Origin: Nonomuraea thailandensis
GTDB lineage: Bacteria > Actinomycetota > Actinomycetes > Streptosporangiales > Streptosporangiaceae
Direction of reading: 5' to 3'
NCBI RefSeq assembly: GCF_024172165.1
Contig: NZ_JAMZEB010000002.1
Span: 8,344,501-8,408,500, forward strand
Length of the DNA: 64,000 nt
Shown here: piece after piece, positions 49,981-59,138 of the stretch
Position numbering within the stretch: position 1 is the first letter of the stretch
Layout of the letters: each line of letters begins with the position of its first letter
Program-made: the position numbers and the translations under genes
Notes under the pieces: model-generated
Databases searched by the model: none
The model's input: the letters and a program-made list of their open reading frames with translations, nothing else
Told to the model about the DNA's origin: nothing

Positions 49981-50662
49981 CGAACCCGAACTCGTCGTCC
50001 GACAGCGTGCGCCGCAGGGTGCGCAGCACCTTGGCGGAGTCGTCGTCCGGCCCCTCCACGTAGAACGGCTTGCCGTCGCGGCCGAACGTGACCACCGACT
50101 CGCCCTCCCACTTGCCGAGCAGGTCGGAGCCGAGCGTGAACAGCTCGTGCGGCTCGAACCCGAGCGTGCGCGCGTAGTCGACGGACCCGAACACCAACTG
50201 CCTGGCCAGCTCGATCGGGGCCTCCTGCCAGGCCGGGTACTCGCCGAAGAAGTATTCGCGGAACCGCACCAGGTCGCGGTCGTCGAGCACGTCGGGGCCG
50301 ATGACGCTCTTGACGCCCGTGCAGTAGACGTCGGCCAGGTACCCGCAGACGGACAGCCGGTCCCAGGTGTGCCGGCGGGCGACGAGCACGCACACCATGC
50401 CACCTACGCCGGAGGCGGGGGCCTCGTCCACCCAGCCGCGCGCCGGGTCGAGGCCGAGCCCTTCGCTCCAGCCCACGTTGATCCAGCACCCGGCCACCTC
50501 GGCCTCGACCGGGCCCGCGGACTCGGCGGACTCGGCCGTCTCGGTGGCGATGGCGCGGACGAGCGGCGCCACGACCGACGGCGAGACCTTGAGCGCGCGG
50601 GCGATCTCCTTGGGCGACTTGCCCTGCAGGCGCAGCTCGCGTACCTGCTCTTTCAGATCCAT
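49964..50662 (-). CDS. HTH-domain protein of unknown role
   Basis: Protein of 232 residues. N-terminal helix-turn-helix MDLKEQVRELRLQGKSPKEI followed by ARALKVSPSVVAPLVRAI, resembling Trp-repressor/Hin-type HTH domains. Acidic linker (ETAESAESAGPVEAE), then a ~170-residue domain with WINVGWSEGLGLD, GVGGMVCVLVARRHTWDRLS and WQEAPIELARQLVFGSVDYA. The C-terminal domain is reminiscent of conserved actinobacterial proteins of unknown function; SPKEIARALKVS suggests DNA binding. ATG 50662. It faces AlkB, and the 17-bp overlap of coding ends may allow antisense effects. Confidence 0.7.
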   Translation of the reverse strand: MDLKEQVRELRLQGKSPKEIARALKVSPSVVAPLVRAIATETAESAESAGPVEAEVAGCWINVGWSEGLGLDPARGWVDEAPASGVGGMVCVLVARRHTWDRLSVCGYLADVYCTGVKSVIGPDVLDDRDLVRFREYFFGEYPAWQEAPIELARQLVFGSVDYARTLGFEPHELFTLGSDLLGKWEGESVVTFGRDGKPFYVEGPDDDSAKVLRTLRRTLSDDEFGFVTTGR

Positions 50663-50783
50663 AGCGGCAGCCTAGTGTCCTGGGCAGGCACGATGTGGCA
50701 GGGTCACCGTGATGACCGGGCCGCCGGCGAGCCACGGCGCGCTTCGGGCCCCGGCCCGCGCCGGGGCCGGGAACACGGGTCTG

Positions 50784-52082
50784 TCAGGTGACGGAGCCGG
50801 GCTGGGCGGACAGGAGGGTCTGCGCCCAGCCGGTGGCGTCGACGGTGCCCTGGCCGGAGAGGTCGTCGCCCTTGCCGTCGTAGGGGTCGGCGTCGAAGTA
50901 GCGGTGCAGGGAGCCGTTGGGGTGGTGGCCCAGGTAGACGCCGCCACCCGGGGAGAGCAGATGGCCGAAGCCCTGCCAGGTGGCGTCGCGAAGCTGGTGA
51001 CGCTGCCAGACGCCGGCGCCGGAGACGCGGTAGGAGATGAGCTGACCACCGGCGGTGGTGCCCAGCAGCCAGTCCGGCCCGGTCGCGGTCAGAGTCTTCA
51101 GCGTGAACCCGCTGCCGATCAGCGTGTTGCCCGTGATGTCGGCCAGAGCGGGCTTGGCCGCGGTGATCGTGTAACGGCGCAGCACACCGTCGGCGATGCC
51201 GAACAGATGACTCCTGCCGTCATGGGCCAGCAGGTCATGGGTGTAGCCGTTGCCCAGATGGACCGGCGGCTCGAAGATCAGCTCGTCACGGTTGGTACGG
51301 ATGTCGACCCGATACAACCTGCCGTCCGGCCCATCACCGGTCACCAGCAGCGTGTTGAAGTTCAACGTCGCCATCGCCTTGGGCGTGAACCCCAGCGTCG
51401 CCGTCGAGAGCACCGCACCATGCGTGCGCTTCCCCGTCGCCGCGTCGATCGCCGTGTACGTCAGCCGCCCGTCCGGCAGCACCCCGTACACCGAGACGAG
51501 GCCCTCCGGGGTGGCGGTGGCGCAGTTGCGGCTGGTGACGTTGCGCCAGGTCCGGTTGTCCGACTGGCCGTAGGTGACGCCGTCGAAGGTGGGTCTGACC
51601 CGCTCGGAGCCCTCGAACCCCCAGGAGGCCGACCCGTCGCCGTTGGCGTCGTAGCCGAGCTCGAAGTGCAGGTGCGGGTGGCCGTTGGCGGTCTCGCCGT
51701 CCTTGCCGACCTGGCCGATCACCGTTCCCCGCTGCACCCTGTCGCCGACCGACACCGCGCGGGACTTCAGGTGGATGTAGGTGGTGAAGTAGCCGCCGCC
51801 GTGATCGATCTGGATCATGTTGCCGGCGTTGCCGTGGGCGTAGGACTTGTTCACCCTGCCCGCGGCGGGGGCGATCAGGGTGGCGCCCTCGGTGCCGTGC
51901 TGGTCCGGCTCCTTCACCATGTCGAGTGCGGGAGCGTGCGCCCAGGTGTCCAGGCGCCACTGCTGGCCGCAGGGGAAGGGGAGCTGGAGGTCGGGGGCGG
52001 CCGTCGCCGCGTGGCCGGTCGCCGTGCCGGCGACGCTGAAGGCGGCGACGAGCGCCGTGGTGATGGCAGATCGTAACAACAC
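50784..52082 (-). CDS. Secreted M23 peptidase with C-terminal beta-propeller-like domain
   Basis: Exported protein of 432 residues. Signal peptide from the start through AGTATGHAATA. M23 (LytM-like) zinc peptidase domain about residues 35-180: WRLDTWAHAPALDMV, GNAGNMIQIDHGGGYFTTYI and the zinc motif NGHPHLHFELGYD. The remaining ~230 residues show repeating short motifs (GRLTYTAIDAATG, GRLYRVDIRTN, GGVYLGHHPNGSLHRYF) of the tachylectin/PQQ-propeller type, likely for binding. Start GTG 52082, or TTG 52079, follows AGGAGG. Codon 3 is TTA. It would cleave peptide cross-links in cell walls of itself or other bacteria. Confidence 0.87.
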   Translation of the reverse strand: MLLRSAITTALVAAFSVAGTATGHAATAAPDLQLPFPCGQQWRLDTWAHAPALDMVKEPDQHGTEGATLIAPAAGRVNKSYAHGNAGNMIQIDHGGGYFTTYIHLKSRAVSVGDRVQRGTVIGQVGKDGETANGHPHLHFELGYDANGDGSASWGFEGSERVRPTFDGVTYGQSDNRTWRNVTSRNCATATPEGLVSVYGVLPDGRLTYTAIDAATGKRTHGAVLSTATLGFTPKAMATLNFNTLLVTGDGPDGRLYRVDIRTNRDELIFEPPVHLGNGYTHDLLAHDGRSHLFGIADGVLRRYTITAAKPALADITGNTLIGSGFTLKTLTATGPDWLLGTTAGGQLISYRVSGAGVWQRHQLRDATWQGFGHLLSPGGGVYLGHHPNGSLHRYFDADPYDGKGDDLSGQGTVDATGWAQTLLSAQPGSVT

Positions 52083-52305
52083 GAATCCTCCTGCACTTCT
52101 CACGCGATCCGGTTCCGAGCCGGGATGACGGCGCCATGCGTCGGCGCGTTTGCGCGGCTTCATCGGAGTTCGTCGCACGCGGTCTCTCCGCGGAACCGAA
52201 CGTAAGGAGCGGCGGTATGGCGGTGGTATGCCGAACCGCGCCCGCCGCCCTTCTTCAGCACCCGGCATGGCGGCTGAACAGGCCGGATGTGCCGGCGTTC
52301 AGGAG

Positions 52306-52725
52306 CTAGACGCCGCGGGTCCGGGACGTGCAGCCCGGGTCGGAGGAGGCGCTCGTGTCGAAGCGGGCGCCGAGCTTCACGAACACCTGGTGCGGCTTGG
52401 GCCGGACCACCGAGATGTTCCGCATGCCCGTCCTTCCGCCCGTGTAGTTGAACACCTTGAACGTCACGTCCGGCTGGGCGTCCTGCACGAAGTGGACGCG
52501 GACGGTGTTGTCGCCGCCGACGGCGCCGCTGAGCCGCCAGGACACCTGGGTGAACGCGTGGTTCGTCGCGCTCGTCAGGTACCGGACCTTGAGCTCGATG
52601 CCGTAGCCGCCGCCGGCGCAGCGGGTGACGAGGTACCCCTCGGCGGACGCCGTGGCGGGGGTCGCGGCGATCGACGCGACCATGCCCAGGGCGGCGACGA
52701 CGGCCAGGTTGCGCAGGGTCTTCAC
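52306..52725 (-). CDS. Small secreted protein, function unknown
   Basis: Exported protein of 139 residues with signal peptide VKTLRNLAVVAALGMVASIA ending near ATASAEG. The mature part is about 105 residues, beta-rich, with two Cys (TRCAGGGYG and PGCTSRT) that may form a disulfide. It ends SSDPGCTSRTRGV. GTG 52725 is used, with GGGAGGAA six bases upstream; ATG 52755 would add a non-signal-like leader. It lies about 220 bp upstream of the M23 gene and may be independent. I do not recognise a family. Confidence 0.68.
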   Translation of the reverse strand: MKTLRNLAVVAALGMVASIAATPATASAEGYLVTRCAGGGYGIELKVRYLTSATNHAFTQVSWRLSGAVGGDNTVRVHFVQDAQPDVTFKVFNYTGGRTGMRNISVVRPKPHQVFVKLGARFDTSASSDPGCTSRTRGV

Positions 52726-52825
52726 AGTGTTCCTCCCGTTGGTCGTGCCCGCCATTCTTGGGCGCGGCGGTATGCCGGAGGTATGCGCGACCAGCGGCTA
52801 CGGCCTGCTCACGACCCCTCGGGAG

Positions 52826-53851
52826 CTACGCGAGGCGGTGGGAGAGCCAGGCGAGGGCGAGCGGGTAGCGGTATTCGATGCCCCCGTGGCCGGCCTCGAA
52901 CAGCTCGAAGTGCACCCGCTCCCCCGGCACGCCCGCCGCCTCCAGCGCCCGGCGGAAGGCCACGGCGGCGAAGTCGAGGTGGTACTCGTCGCGGCTGCCC
53001 GCGTCCACCCAGATCGCCCGCATCGAGCGCAGCGCCTCCGCGTGGCGCGGCTCCCCGGCCATCACGACCGGGTCGAGGGCTAGCCACCGCTCCCACACCT
53101 CCGGCACGACCGCGCCGACGTCGTCGAACGGCAGGCGGACGATGCCGTCGTCGGAGTAGGCGGCCGCGTAGGCGTACATCTCGAGCAGTTCGAGATCCCC
53201 CTCCTTGGTGCCCGCCAGGCGGCCGCGGAAGTCCGCGAGGAACTTGTCGTACGAGCCGTCGTACATGTCGCGCAGCCGGCGCGCCAGCGCCGGGAACCGG
53301 GGCCGGTGGGAGACCTCGAACAGCGCGTCCCCCGCGTGCGTGGCCAGCGCGCCGAACACGTCGGGCGCCAGCATGGCGGTCACCATGGCCCCGTAGCCGC
53401 CGCTCGACTTGCCGGTGACGGCCCGGTGGTCGCGGTCGGCGAGAGTGCGGTAGCGGCCGTCCACGAAGGGGACGATCTCGTCACGCAGGTACGAGTGGTA
53501 CCGGCCGGTGGCGGGCGAGTCGAGGTACTGGCTGCCGCCGAGCGCGGTCCACGCGTCCACGTACACGACGATGGCGGGCGGCGCGTCGCCTGCGGCGAAC
53601 ATGGCGTCGGCCAGCTCCGGGTACGGCTGGCGGAACGGCATCCGGTTGAACCACATGCCGACGTGCCCGGTGTAGCCGAGCAGCACGTACACGGAGGAAG
53701 AGCGGCGGCCGGGCGAGTCGTCGTACCCGGGCGGCACGTACACCACCAGCGGCCGTTCGTGCGGATCCCCCAGCGGGTTGCCACGCAGCAGGTCGCTCTC
53801 GACCACGTGGTGGTCGAGGCGGCCGGCCGGCTCGGCGGACCAGGGCAGCAT
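52826..53851 (-). CDS. Esterase-D-type alpha/beta hydrolase
   Basis: Putative esterase of 341 residues: VYVPPGYDDSPGRRSSSVYV and YVLLGYTGHVGMWFNR open the fold, AVTGKSSGGYGAMVTA carries the nucleophile Ser, and FEAGHGGIEYRYPLALAWL supplies the His; the Asp is probably in WVDAGSRDEYHLD. No signal peptide; cytoplasmic. The fold matches the enterochelin-esterase/S-formylglutathione-hydrolase group. ATG 53851 with GAAGGAGATC upstream. It follows the amidohydrolase gene by 21 bp and is probably co-transcribed, which hints at joint degradation of some ester or amide. Confidence 0.85.
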   Translation of the reverse strand: MLPWSAEPAGRLDHHVVESDLLRGNPLGDPHERPLVVYVPPGYDDSPGRRSSSVYVLLGYTGHVGMWFNRMPFRQPYPELADAMFAAGDAPPAIVVYVDAWTALGGSQYLDSPATGRYHSYLRDEIVPFVDGRYRTLADRDHRAVTGKSSGGYGAMVTAMLAPDVFGALATHAGDALFEVSHRPRFPALARRLRDMYDGSYDKFLADFRGRLAGTKEGDLELLEMYAYAAAYSDDGIVRLPFDDVGAVVPEVWERWLALDPVVMAGEPRHAEALRSMRAIWVDAGSRDEYHLDFAAVAFRRALEAAGVPGERVHFELFEAGHGGIEYRYPLALAWLSHRLA

Positions 53852-53872
53852 GAGATCTCCTTCCAGAGACGT

Positions 53873-55087
53873 TCAGCCCACGGACGAGGTCACGGTGTCC
53901 ACGCCCGCCTGCCCGACCGAGCGGCCCGACACCAGCACGAGCGCGAGGTTGCGCAGGTCGGAGATGCGTTCGAGCGGGTCGCCCGCGACCGCGACGAGGT
54001 CGGCGCGCTTGCCGGGATCCAGGCTGCCGGCGACCTCGCCCACCCCGCAGGCGTCGGCGGCCAGCACGGTGGCCAGCTCGATGACCTCCGCGTTGCCGTA
54101 GCCCACCGACGCGAACGTCTCCAGACCCCCGACATACCCGTCCATGCGGTTGGGGATGTCACCCACAGCGAACCCGGCGTCGGTGCCCGCGATCACCCGC
54201 ATGCCCGCGTCCCGCATCGCGGCCACGCCGGCCAGCCAGGCGTCGACCATCGCCTGCCCGTGCACCTTGGCGATCCGCTCGTGCACGCCGTGCACGGTCG
54301 GGCACACGTACGTGCCGCTGGCCGCGACGAAGTCGGCGAGCCGGGAGTCGTAGCGGTGGCCCGACGGGGTGAAGAACGTGCAGTGCTCGATGGTGGTGAC
54401 GCCGGCCTCGACGCAGCTCCGGATGGAGGCGTGCGCGTGGGCGTGCGCCGCGACGTGCTTGCCGCGCGTGGCGGCCTCCTGGACGACCACGCGGAGCTGG
54501 TCCGTGTTGTACTGCGGCACCCAGCTCGGCGGCGCGCCCGGCGTCATCAGGCCACCGGAGGCCATCACCTTGAGGCAGTCGGCCCCCGCGCGCAGGTTCT
54601 CCCTGGCCACGCGGCGGATGGCGGGCTCGTCGTCGGCCTCGCCGCCCATGTACCAGCAGTGGCCGCCGGTGATGGTGATCGGGCGGGTGGCGACCACGAG
54701 GTGCGGGCCGACGGCCAGCCCCTCCTCGATGGCGTCGCGCAGCACCACGTCGAGGAAGCCGCGCCCGCCCAGGTCGCGGGCGGTGGTGACGCCGGCGGAG
54801 ACGAGCTTGCGGGCGTTCTCGGCCATCCGCAGCAGCAGGTGGTGATCGCTCTCGGGGCTGCGCCTGGTCACCGGATCGACCCTGCCGTCGAACCCCAGGT
54901 GCACGTGCGCGTCCACCATGCCGGGCAGCACCGTGTGACCCGGCAGGTCGAGCACCTCCCGCGCCTCCCCCGCGCTGCCGCGCGGCCCCACGGAGACGAT
55001 CTTCTCCCCGTCGATGAGAACCTCGCCGTCCGCGATCACTTCTCCTGGCCGGCCGGTGAGCACTCTGGCGGCGCGAATGATCCTCAT
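53873..55087 (-). CDS. Amidohydrolase-family metal-dependent hydrolase (imidazolonepropionase/prolidase-like)
   Basis: TIM-barrel amidohydrolase of 404 residues. Metal ligands: DAHVHLGFDG (HxH), Lys in CLKVMASGGLMTPG, His in HVAAHAHAHASI, His in TIEHCTFF, and Asp in VIAGTDAGFAVGD. The set fits the Xaa-Pro dipeptidase/organophosphate-hydrolase-like subtype with a Lys-bridged binuclear centre. N- and C-terminal beta-sandwich pieces (VLTGRPGEVIADGEVLIDGE; KRADLVAVAGDP) complete the fold. No signal peptide. First gene of a pair with the esterase at 52826. Substrate unknown. ATG 55087. Confidence 0.9.
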   Translation of the reverse strand: MRIIRAARVLTGRPGEVIADGEVLIDGEKIVSVGPRGSAGEAREVLDLPGHTVLPGMVDAHVHLGFDGRVDPVTRRSPESDHHLLLRMAENARKLVSAGVTTARDLGGRGFLDVVLRDAIEEGLAVGPHLVVATRPITITGGHCWYMGGEADDEPAIRRVARENLRAGADCLKVMASGGLMTPGAPPSWVPQYNTDQLRVVVQEAATRGKHVAAHAHAHASIRSCVEAGVTTIEHCTFFTPSGHRYDSRLADFVAASGTYVCPTVHGVHERIAKVHGQAMVDAWLAGVAAMRDAGMRVIAGTDAGFAVGDIPNRMDGYVGGLETFASVGYGNAEVIELATVLAADACGVGEVAGSLDPGKRADLVAVAGDPLERISDLRNLALVLVSGRSVGQAGVDTVTSSVG

Positions 55088-55181
55088 GCGTCCCAGACTG
55101 CCACCGCCTAAAGGCCGCGAGAAGGGGATCGTAAGCCCGGCCGGTCACCGTGGAGTCATGAACACCAAGGAGGGCAGCACG

Positions 55182-55658
55182 ATGACCCAGACCGCCGAGT
55201 ACGAACTGACCCGTCTCTTCGACGTGCCCCGCGAGCAGGTGTGGGCGGCGTGGACCGAGCCCGAGCGGTTCTCCCGCTGGTTCGGGCCGGCGACGCTGGC
55301 CACGCCGGTGGGCCGGATCACGCTGGACACCTGGCCGGGCGGGGTCTGGCGGGCCACGCTGGTGGGCGAGGAGGGGTTCGAGGTGACGCTGGACGGGACG
55401 TACCGGGAGGTGGTGGCGCCGGAGCGGCTGGTCTTCACCACCGGCGACCCCGACGACCCGGGTGACGGGCCGGCGTCCGTCGTGACGGTCACGCTCACCG
55501 ACGCCGGCGGCGGGACCGAGATGCGCTTCCACCAGTACGGGGTCAACACCGACCAGGAGCACGCAGAGGGTGCCAAGGCGGGCTGGATCGAGTTCTTCGA
55601 CCGCCTGGCCGCCCACGTGCGGGATCAGAGCAGGCCCTGGGCGTCGTCCAGCTTGTAG
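55182..55658 (+). CDS. SRPBCC/AHSA1-family protein
   Basis: Protein of 158 residues in the START-like SRPBCC fold. It begins ELTRLFDVPREQVWAAWTEP with ERFSRWFGP, the AHSA1 signature, and continues GVWRATLVGEEGFEVTLDGT, MRFHQYGVNTDQEHAEGAKA and GWIEFFDRLAAHV. It should form a hydrophobic pocket for small ligands; role unknown, sometimes linked to ArsR-type regulators, absent here. ATG 55182 with AAGGAGGG six bases upstream is chosen over ATG 55158. Its 3' end overlaps the convergent AfsR-type gene by 34 bp. Confidence 0.83.
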   Translation: MTQTAEYELTRLFDVPREQVWAAWTEPERFSRWFGPATLATPVGRITLDTWPGGVWRATLVGEEGFEVTLDGTYREVVAPERLVFTTGDPDDPGDGPASVVTVTLTDAGGGTEMRFHQYGVNTDQEHAEGAKAGWIEFFDRLAAHVRDQSRPWASSSL

Positions 55659-58600
55659 GCGCCGCCCTGCGCGAACGCGGCCGCGAACGCCTGCTCGCCG
55701 AGCGCCTCCCGCGCCCGCACGGTGACGCGCTCGATGTCCTCCACCTCCGCCTTGCCCGGCGGGAGCTGGTAACCCTCCCTGGCGGCCGCCGCCAGGCCCA
55801 GCAGCAGGGCCGACTTCTCGGTGGGCCCCGCGGCGCCGGCCGCGCCCTCCACGGCGCCGACCGTCGTCCGGGGGTCGCCGATCTTCCAGGCGAACGCCAC
55901 GGCCTCCGCGTGCAGCGCCATGGCCCCGGCCAGGTCGCCGCGCAGCTCGGTGAGCCAGCCCAGCTCGATGAGGGTGTCGGGCAGGTGCAGCGCGGGATCG
56001 CCGTCGGGGTCGCGGGACAGCCCTTCGAGCAGGTGGTGCAGGTGCCGCTCCGCCAGCTCCAGCCGGCCCGCCCTGCGCGCGGCGTAGGCCAGGCCCATCT
56101 CGGCCATGGTCTCGCCCTTGCTGTAGCCCTGGGCGTTGGCCTGCTTCAGCGCGCTGCCGCACAGCTCGATGGCGCGATCGTACTGGGCGCTCTCCAGCGC
56201 CACCCAGCCCAGCCAGGCGGTGTGCGTGGCGACCTCGGACCACAGCCCCAGCTCCTCGGCCATCCGCAGCCCCTCGCCGAACAGCCGGTTCGCCTGCTCG
56301 GTGTCGCGCCGCATCTCGGCCAGCGAGGCCAGCCACTCGGTGGCGCGCAGCAGCCCCCACCGGTCGCCCAGCTCGGTGAACAGGCGGGCGCTCTCCCCCG
56401 CGATCCGCTCGATCGCCTCATGGTCGCGCACCGTGAACGCGTCCATGGCCTGCCGGGTGAGCGCGGCGGCGATGCCCCACCGGTCGCCGATCTCCCTGAA
56501 CGTGGCCAGCGCCAGCTCCGTCTGCTCCTGCCCGGCCGGCATGTCGTCCACGTGCAGCCCGACGAAGAGCCTGGCCCTGGCGCGCTCCCCCGGGTCCTCG
56601 ACCGCGTCGAGGACGGGCCGCCAGTCGGGCTGCTCGCCTAGGCAGAGGGCGAACCCGGCCTCCCAGGCCGCCGCCCTGGCCCGCACCGGCCCGGCGTCCT
56701 GCCCGGGAACGGCCAGTGCCTGCGCCATGGCCCGCCTGCCCTCCGCCAGCCGGCCGCGCAGGAACCAGTACCAGGCCAGCGCGTTCACCAGCCGGGCCGC
56801 GCCGTACGCGTCGCCGCGGGCCGCCGCCGTGTCGAGGGCCGCCCGCATGTTGGCGGCCTCCGCGTCCAGGCGCAGCAGCCAGTCACGCTGCTCCGGCCCG
56901 TGCAGGGCCGGCTCCGCACGTACGGCGAGGTCGAGGTAGTGGCGCAGGTGCGCCTGGTGGACGGCGTCGAGCTCGCCCGCGTCGGACATCCTGGCCCGGC
57001 AGTACTCCGACACCGACTCCAGCAGGCGGTAGCGGACGCCGGTGGGCGCGTCCACGACCACCACCAGCGAACGGTCCACGAGCCGGGCCAGCAGGTCCAG
57101 CACGTCGAGGTGGTCCGCGCCGTCGCAGACGGACTCGGCGGCCTCCAGCGTGCAGCCGTCGACGTGCACGGCCAGGCGGCGCAGGACGACGCGCTCCTCC
57201 TCCTGCAGCAGGTCCCAGCTCCAGTCGATCACCGCGGTGAGCGTCTGCTGGCGGGCCGGCGCTCCCCGCTGCCCCGAGGCGAGCAGCCGGAACCTGTCGT
57301 CCAGCCGGGCCACCACCCCCTGCACGCCGAGCGCGCGCACCCTCGTCGCGGCCAGCTCCAGCGCCAGCGGGATGCCGTCGAGCCGCCGGCAGAGCTGCGC
57401 GACGGCCTGCGCGTTGCCGGCCTCCAGCCGGAAGCCGCGGGCCGAGGCGGCCGCCCTGGTCACGAAGAGCCGTACGGCGTCGGAGCGGGCCATGACGGCC
57501 AGGTCGGCGCCGGCGGGCACGTCGAGCGGCGGCACGCTCCACAACACCTCGCCCGCCACGGCCAGCGGCTCCCGGCTCGTCGCGAGGATGCGCAGGTCGG
57601 GGCAGCTGCGCAGCAGCACCTCGGCCAGCTCGGCGACCTGCTCGACGACGTGCTCGCAGTTGTCCAGCACGAGCAGCGCCCGCCGCGGCCTGAGCACGGC
57701 CACCAGCCGCCCCGCCGGACCGGTCTCTCCGGGAACGGCGCCGCCCGCCTCCTCCCTGATGTCCAGAGCCGCCATGACGGCCTCCGCCGGCGTGCGGGGG
57801 CCCTGGTCGAGCGCGACCAGCCAGGCGCCGTCGGCGAACGTGTCGAGCAGGCGGTTCGCCGCCTCCAGCGCGAGCCGGGTCTTGCCGACGCCGCCGCTGC
57901 CGGTGAGCGTGACCAGGCGCTCCTCCTCGACCAGCCCGCACACCTCGGTCAGCGCCTCGTCGCGGCCGATCAGCTTGCTGACGGGGGCGGGCAGGTTCGT
58001 CACGGGGCGGTCGGCGGGCACGCTCAGCGCCGGATCCTGCCCGAGGATCGCCTGGTGCAGCGCGACCAGCTCGGGCCCGGGGTCGAGGCCGAGCTCGTCG
58101 GCCAGCCGCTCGCGCAGCTCGCCGAAGCTGGCCAGCGCCTCGCTCTGCCGCCCCGCGCGGTACAGGGCCCGCATGTGCACGGCGCGCAGCCGCTCCCTGA
58201 GCGGGTGCCGGTCGACCAGGTCGCCCAGCTCGCCCACGAGCAGCCCGTGCTCGCCCAGCTCCAGCCGCGCCTCGGCGTGCTGCTCCAGCGCCGACAGCCG
58301 CTGCTCCTCCAGGCGGTGGATGGCCGACCTGGTGTGCTCCTCGTCGGCGAAGTCCGCGTACGCGGGCCCCCGCCACAACGCCAGCGCGTCGGCCAGCAGC
58401 CCGGCCTTGGTCCGCGGGCTGTCGGTGGCCTCGGCCCTGGCCAGCAGGCCGGCGAAGCGCACGGCGTCCACGGCGCCCTCGTCGGCGCGCAGCAGGTAGC
58501 CGGGGGCGCGGGAGACCACGAGGTTCTTGCCGCCGGGCTCGGCGTCCTCGAACGCCTTGCGCAGCTGCGAGACGCGCACCTGCAGCGCGCCCGCCGGGTT

Positions 58601-58771
58601 GGCCGGCGGCTCGGCGCCCCACAGGTCGTCGACCAGCCGGTCGACCGACACCGGGTGACCCTCGTGGACGAGCAGGTCCACGAGGAGCGCCCGGACCTTG
58701 AGACCGGGAATCGTGACGGTCTCCCCGGCGTCGGTCCAGACGGCCAGCGGGCCAAGCACCCCAAATCGCAT
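55625..58771 (-). CDS. AfsR/SARP-family regulator: DNA-binding, BTAD, NB-ARC ATPase and helical repeats
   Basis: Large transcriptional regulator of 1048 residues. N-terminal OmpR-like winged helix (VTIPGLKVRALLVDLLVHEG; LQVRVSQLRKAFE), then the bacterial activation domain BTAD (~100-245; RGPAYADFADEEHTR, LGLDPGPELVALHQAIL). The NB-ARC-type ATPase has Walker A LTGSGGVGKTRLALEAA (Lys297), LLVLDNCEHV and RILATSREPLAV. The C-terminal ~400 residues are TPR-like helices. Such proteins activate antibiotic or developmental genes in actinomycetes, but no biosynthetic cluster is seen here; the targets lie outside. ATG 58771. Confidence 0.9.
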   Translation of the reverse strand: MRFGVLGPLAVWTDAGETVTIPGLKVRALLVDLLVHEGHPVSVDRLVDDLWGAEPPANPAGALQVRVSQLRKAFEDAEPGGKNLVVSRAPGYLLRADEGAVDAVRFAGLLARAEATDSPRTKAGLLADALALWRGPAYADFADEEHTRSAIHRLEEQRLSALEQHAEARLELGEHGLLVGELGDLVDRHPLRERLRAVHMRALYRAGRQSEALASFGELRERLADELGLDPGPELVALHQAILGQDPALSVPADRPVTNLPAPVSKLIGRDEALTEVCGLVEEERLVTLTGSGGVGKTRLALEAANRLLDTFADGAWLVALDQGPRTPAEAVMAALDIREEAGGAVPGETGPAGRLVAVLRPRRALLVLDNCEHVVEQVAELAEVLLRSCPDLRILATSREPLAVAGEVLWSVPPLDVPAGADLAVMARSDAVRLFVTRAAASARGFRLEAGNAQAVAQLCRRLDGIPLALELAATRVRALGVQGVVARLDDRFRLLASGQRGAPARQQTLTAVIDWSWDLLQEEERVVLRRLAVHVDGCTLEAAESVCDGADHLDVLDLLARLVDRSLVVVVDAPTGVRYRLLESVSEYCRARMSDAGELDAVHQAHLRHYLDLAVRAEPALHGPEQRDWLLRLDAEAANMRAALDTAAARGDAYGAARLVNALAWYWFLRGRLAEGRRAMAQALAVPGQDAGPVRARAAAWEAGFALCLGEQPDWRPVLDAVEDPGERARARLFVGLHVDDMPAGQEQTELALATFREIGDRWGIAAALTRQAMDAFTVRDHEAIERIAGESARLFTELGDRWGLLRATEWLASLAEMRRDTEQANRLFGEGLRMAEELGLWSEVATHTAWLGWVALESAQYDRAIELCGSALKQANAQGYSKGETMAEMGLAYAARRAGRLELAERHLHHLLEGLSRDPDGDPALHLPDTLIELGWLTELRGDLAGAMALHAEAVAFAWKIGDPRTTVGAVEGAAGAAGPTEKSALLLGLAAAAREGYQLPPGKAEVEDIERVTVRAREALGEQAFAAAFAQGGAYKLDDAQGLL

Positions 58772-58828
58772 GCACGTCACCCTACGAGAAGCGTCCGACA
58801 AACGGCAGGACGGCGACGGGGTCGGCGG

Positions 58829-59073
58829 TCACAGCTCGTCGGTGAGGAGACGCTCGGGCGGGGCCGTGATCCCGACCGGTTTTCCCCAGTCCCGATAGAT
58901 GATGTTCATCGTCATGGTGTCGGCCTCACCGCCGCCCTTCGAGGTGAACCTCATGATGGCGTGGAACCGTCTCGGCCGGGGGACCCGGCCTCGGGAGCCG
59001 CGTGCACGGCACCGCCGGGAATCGTGACGCTCAGCAGCCCGGCCACCACCAGCGCGACGCCCATGCGTCTCAT
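58829..59073 (-). pseudogene. Decayed lipoprotein/secreted-protein gene (signal peptide and C-terminal tail in different frames)
   Basis: An ATG at 59073 opens a signal-peptide-like frame (MRRMGVALVVAGLLSVTIPG followed by GAVHAAPEA) that ends in a TGA after about 40 codons. In another frame, from about 58970 to 58829, the sequence reads RFHAIMRFTSKGGGEADTMT then MNIIYRDWGKPVGITAPPER and LLTDEL, ending at TGA. That tail matches the C-terminal end of LppX-like actinobacterial lipoproteins (YSDxGKPVxxxAPP). The two pieces differ by a frameshift, and the ~150-residue middle domain is missing, so this looks like a gene reduced by deletion. It explains the otherwise empty 58772-59138. Confidence 0.65.
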
Positions 59074-59138
59074 GCGCCGATCACGGCAGCCCAAGATCTA
59101 CAGCTCGTCACGGCAGACTCCCGCGGTGCCCGCGATCG

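Noticed and set aside
55625..58771. Antibiotic biosynthetic cluster marked by the SARP-type regulator
   Set aside because: No PKS, NRPS, terpene or RiPP genes are nearby; a regulator alone is not evidence of a cluster.
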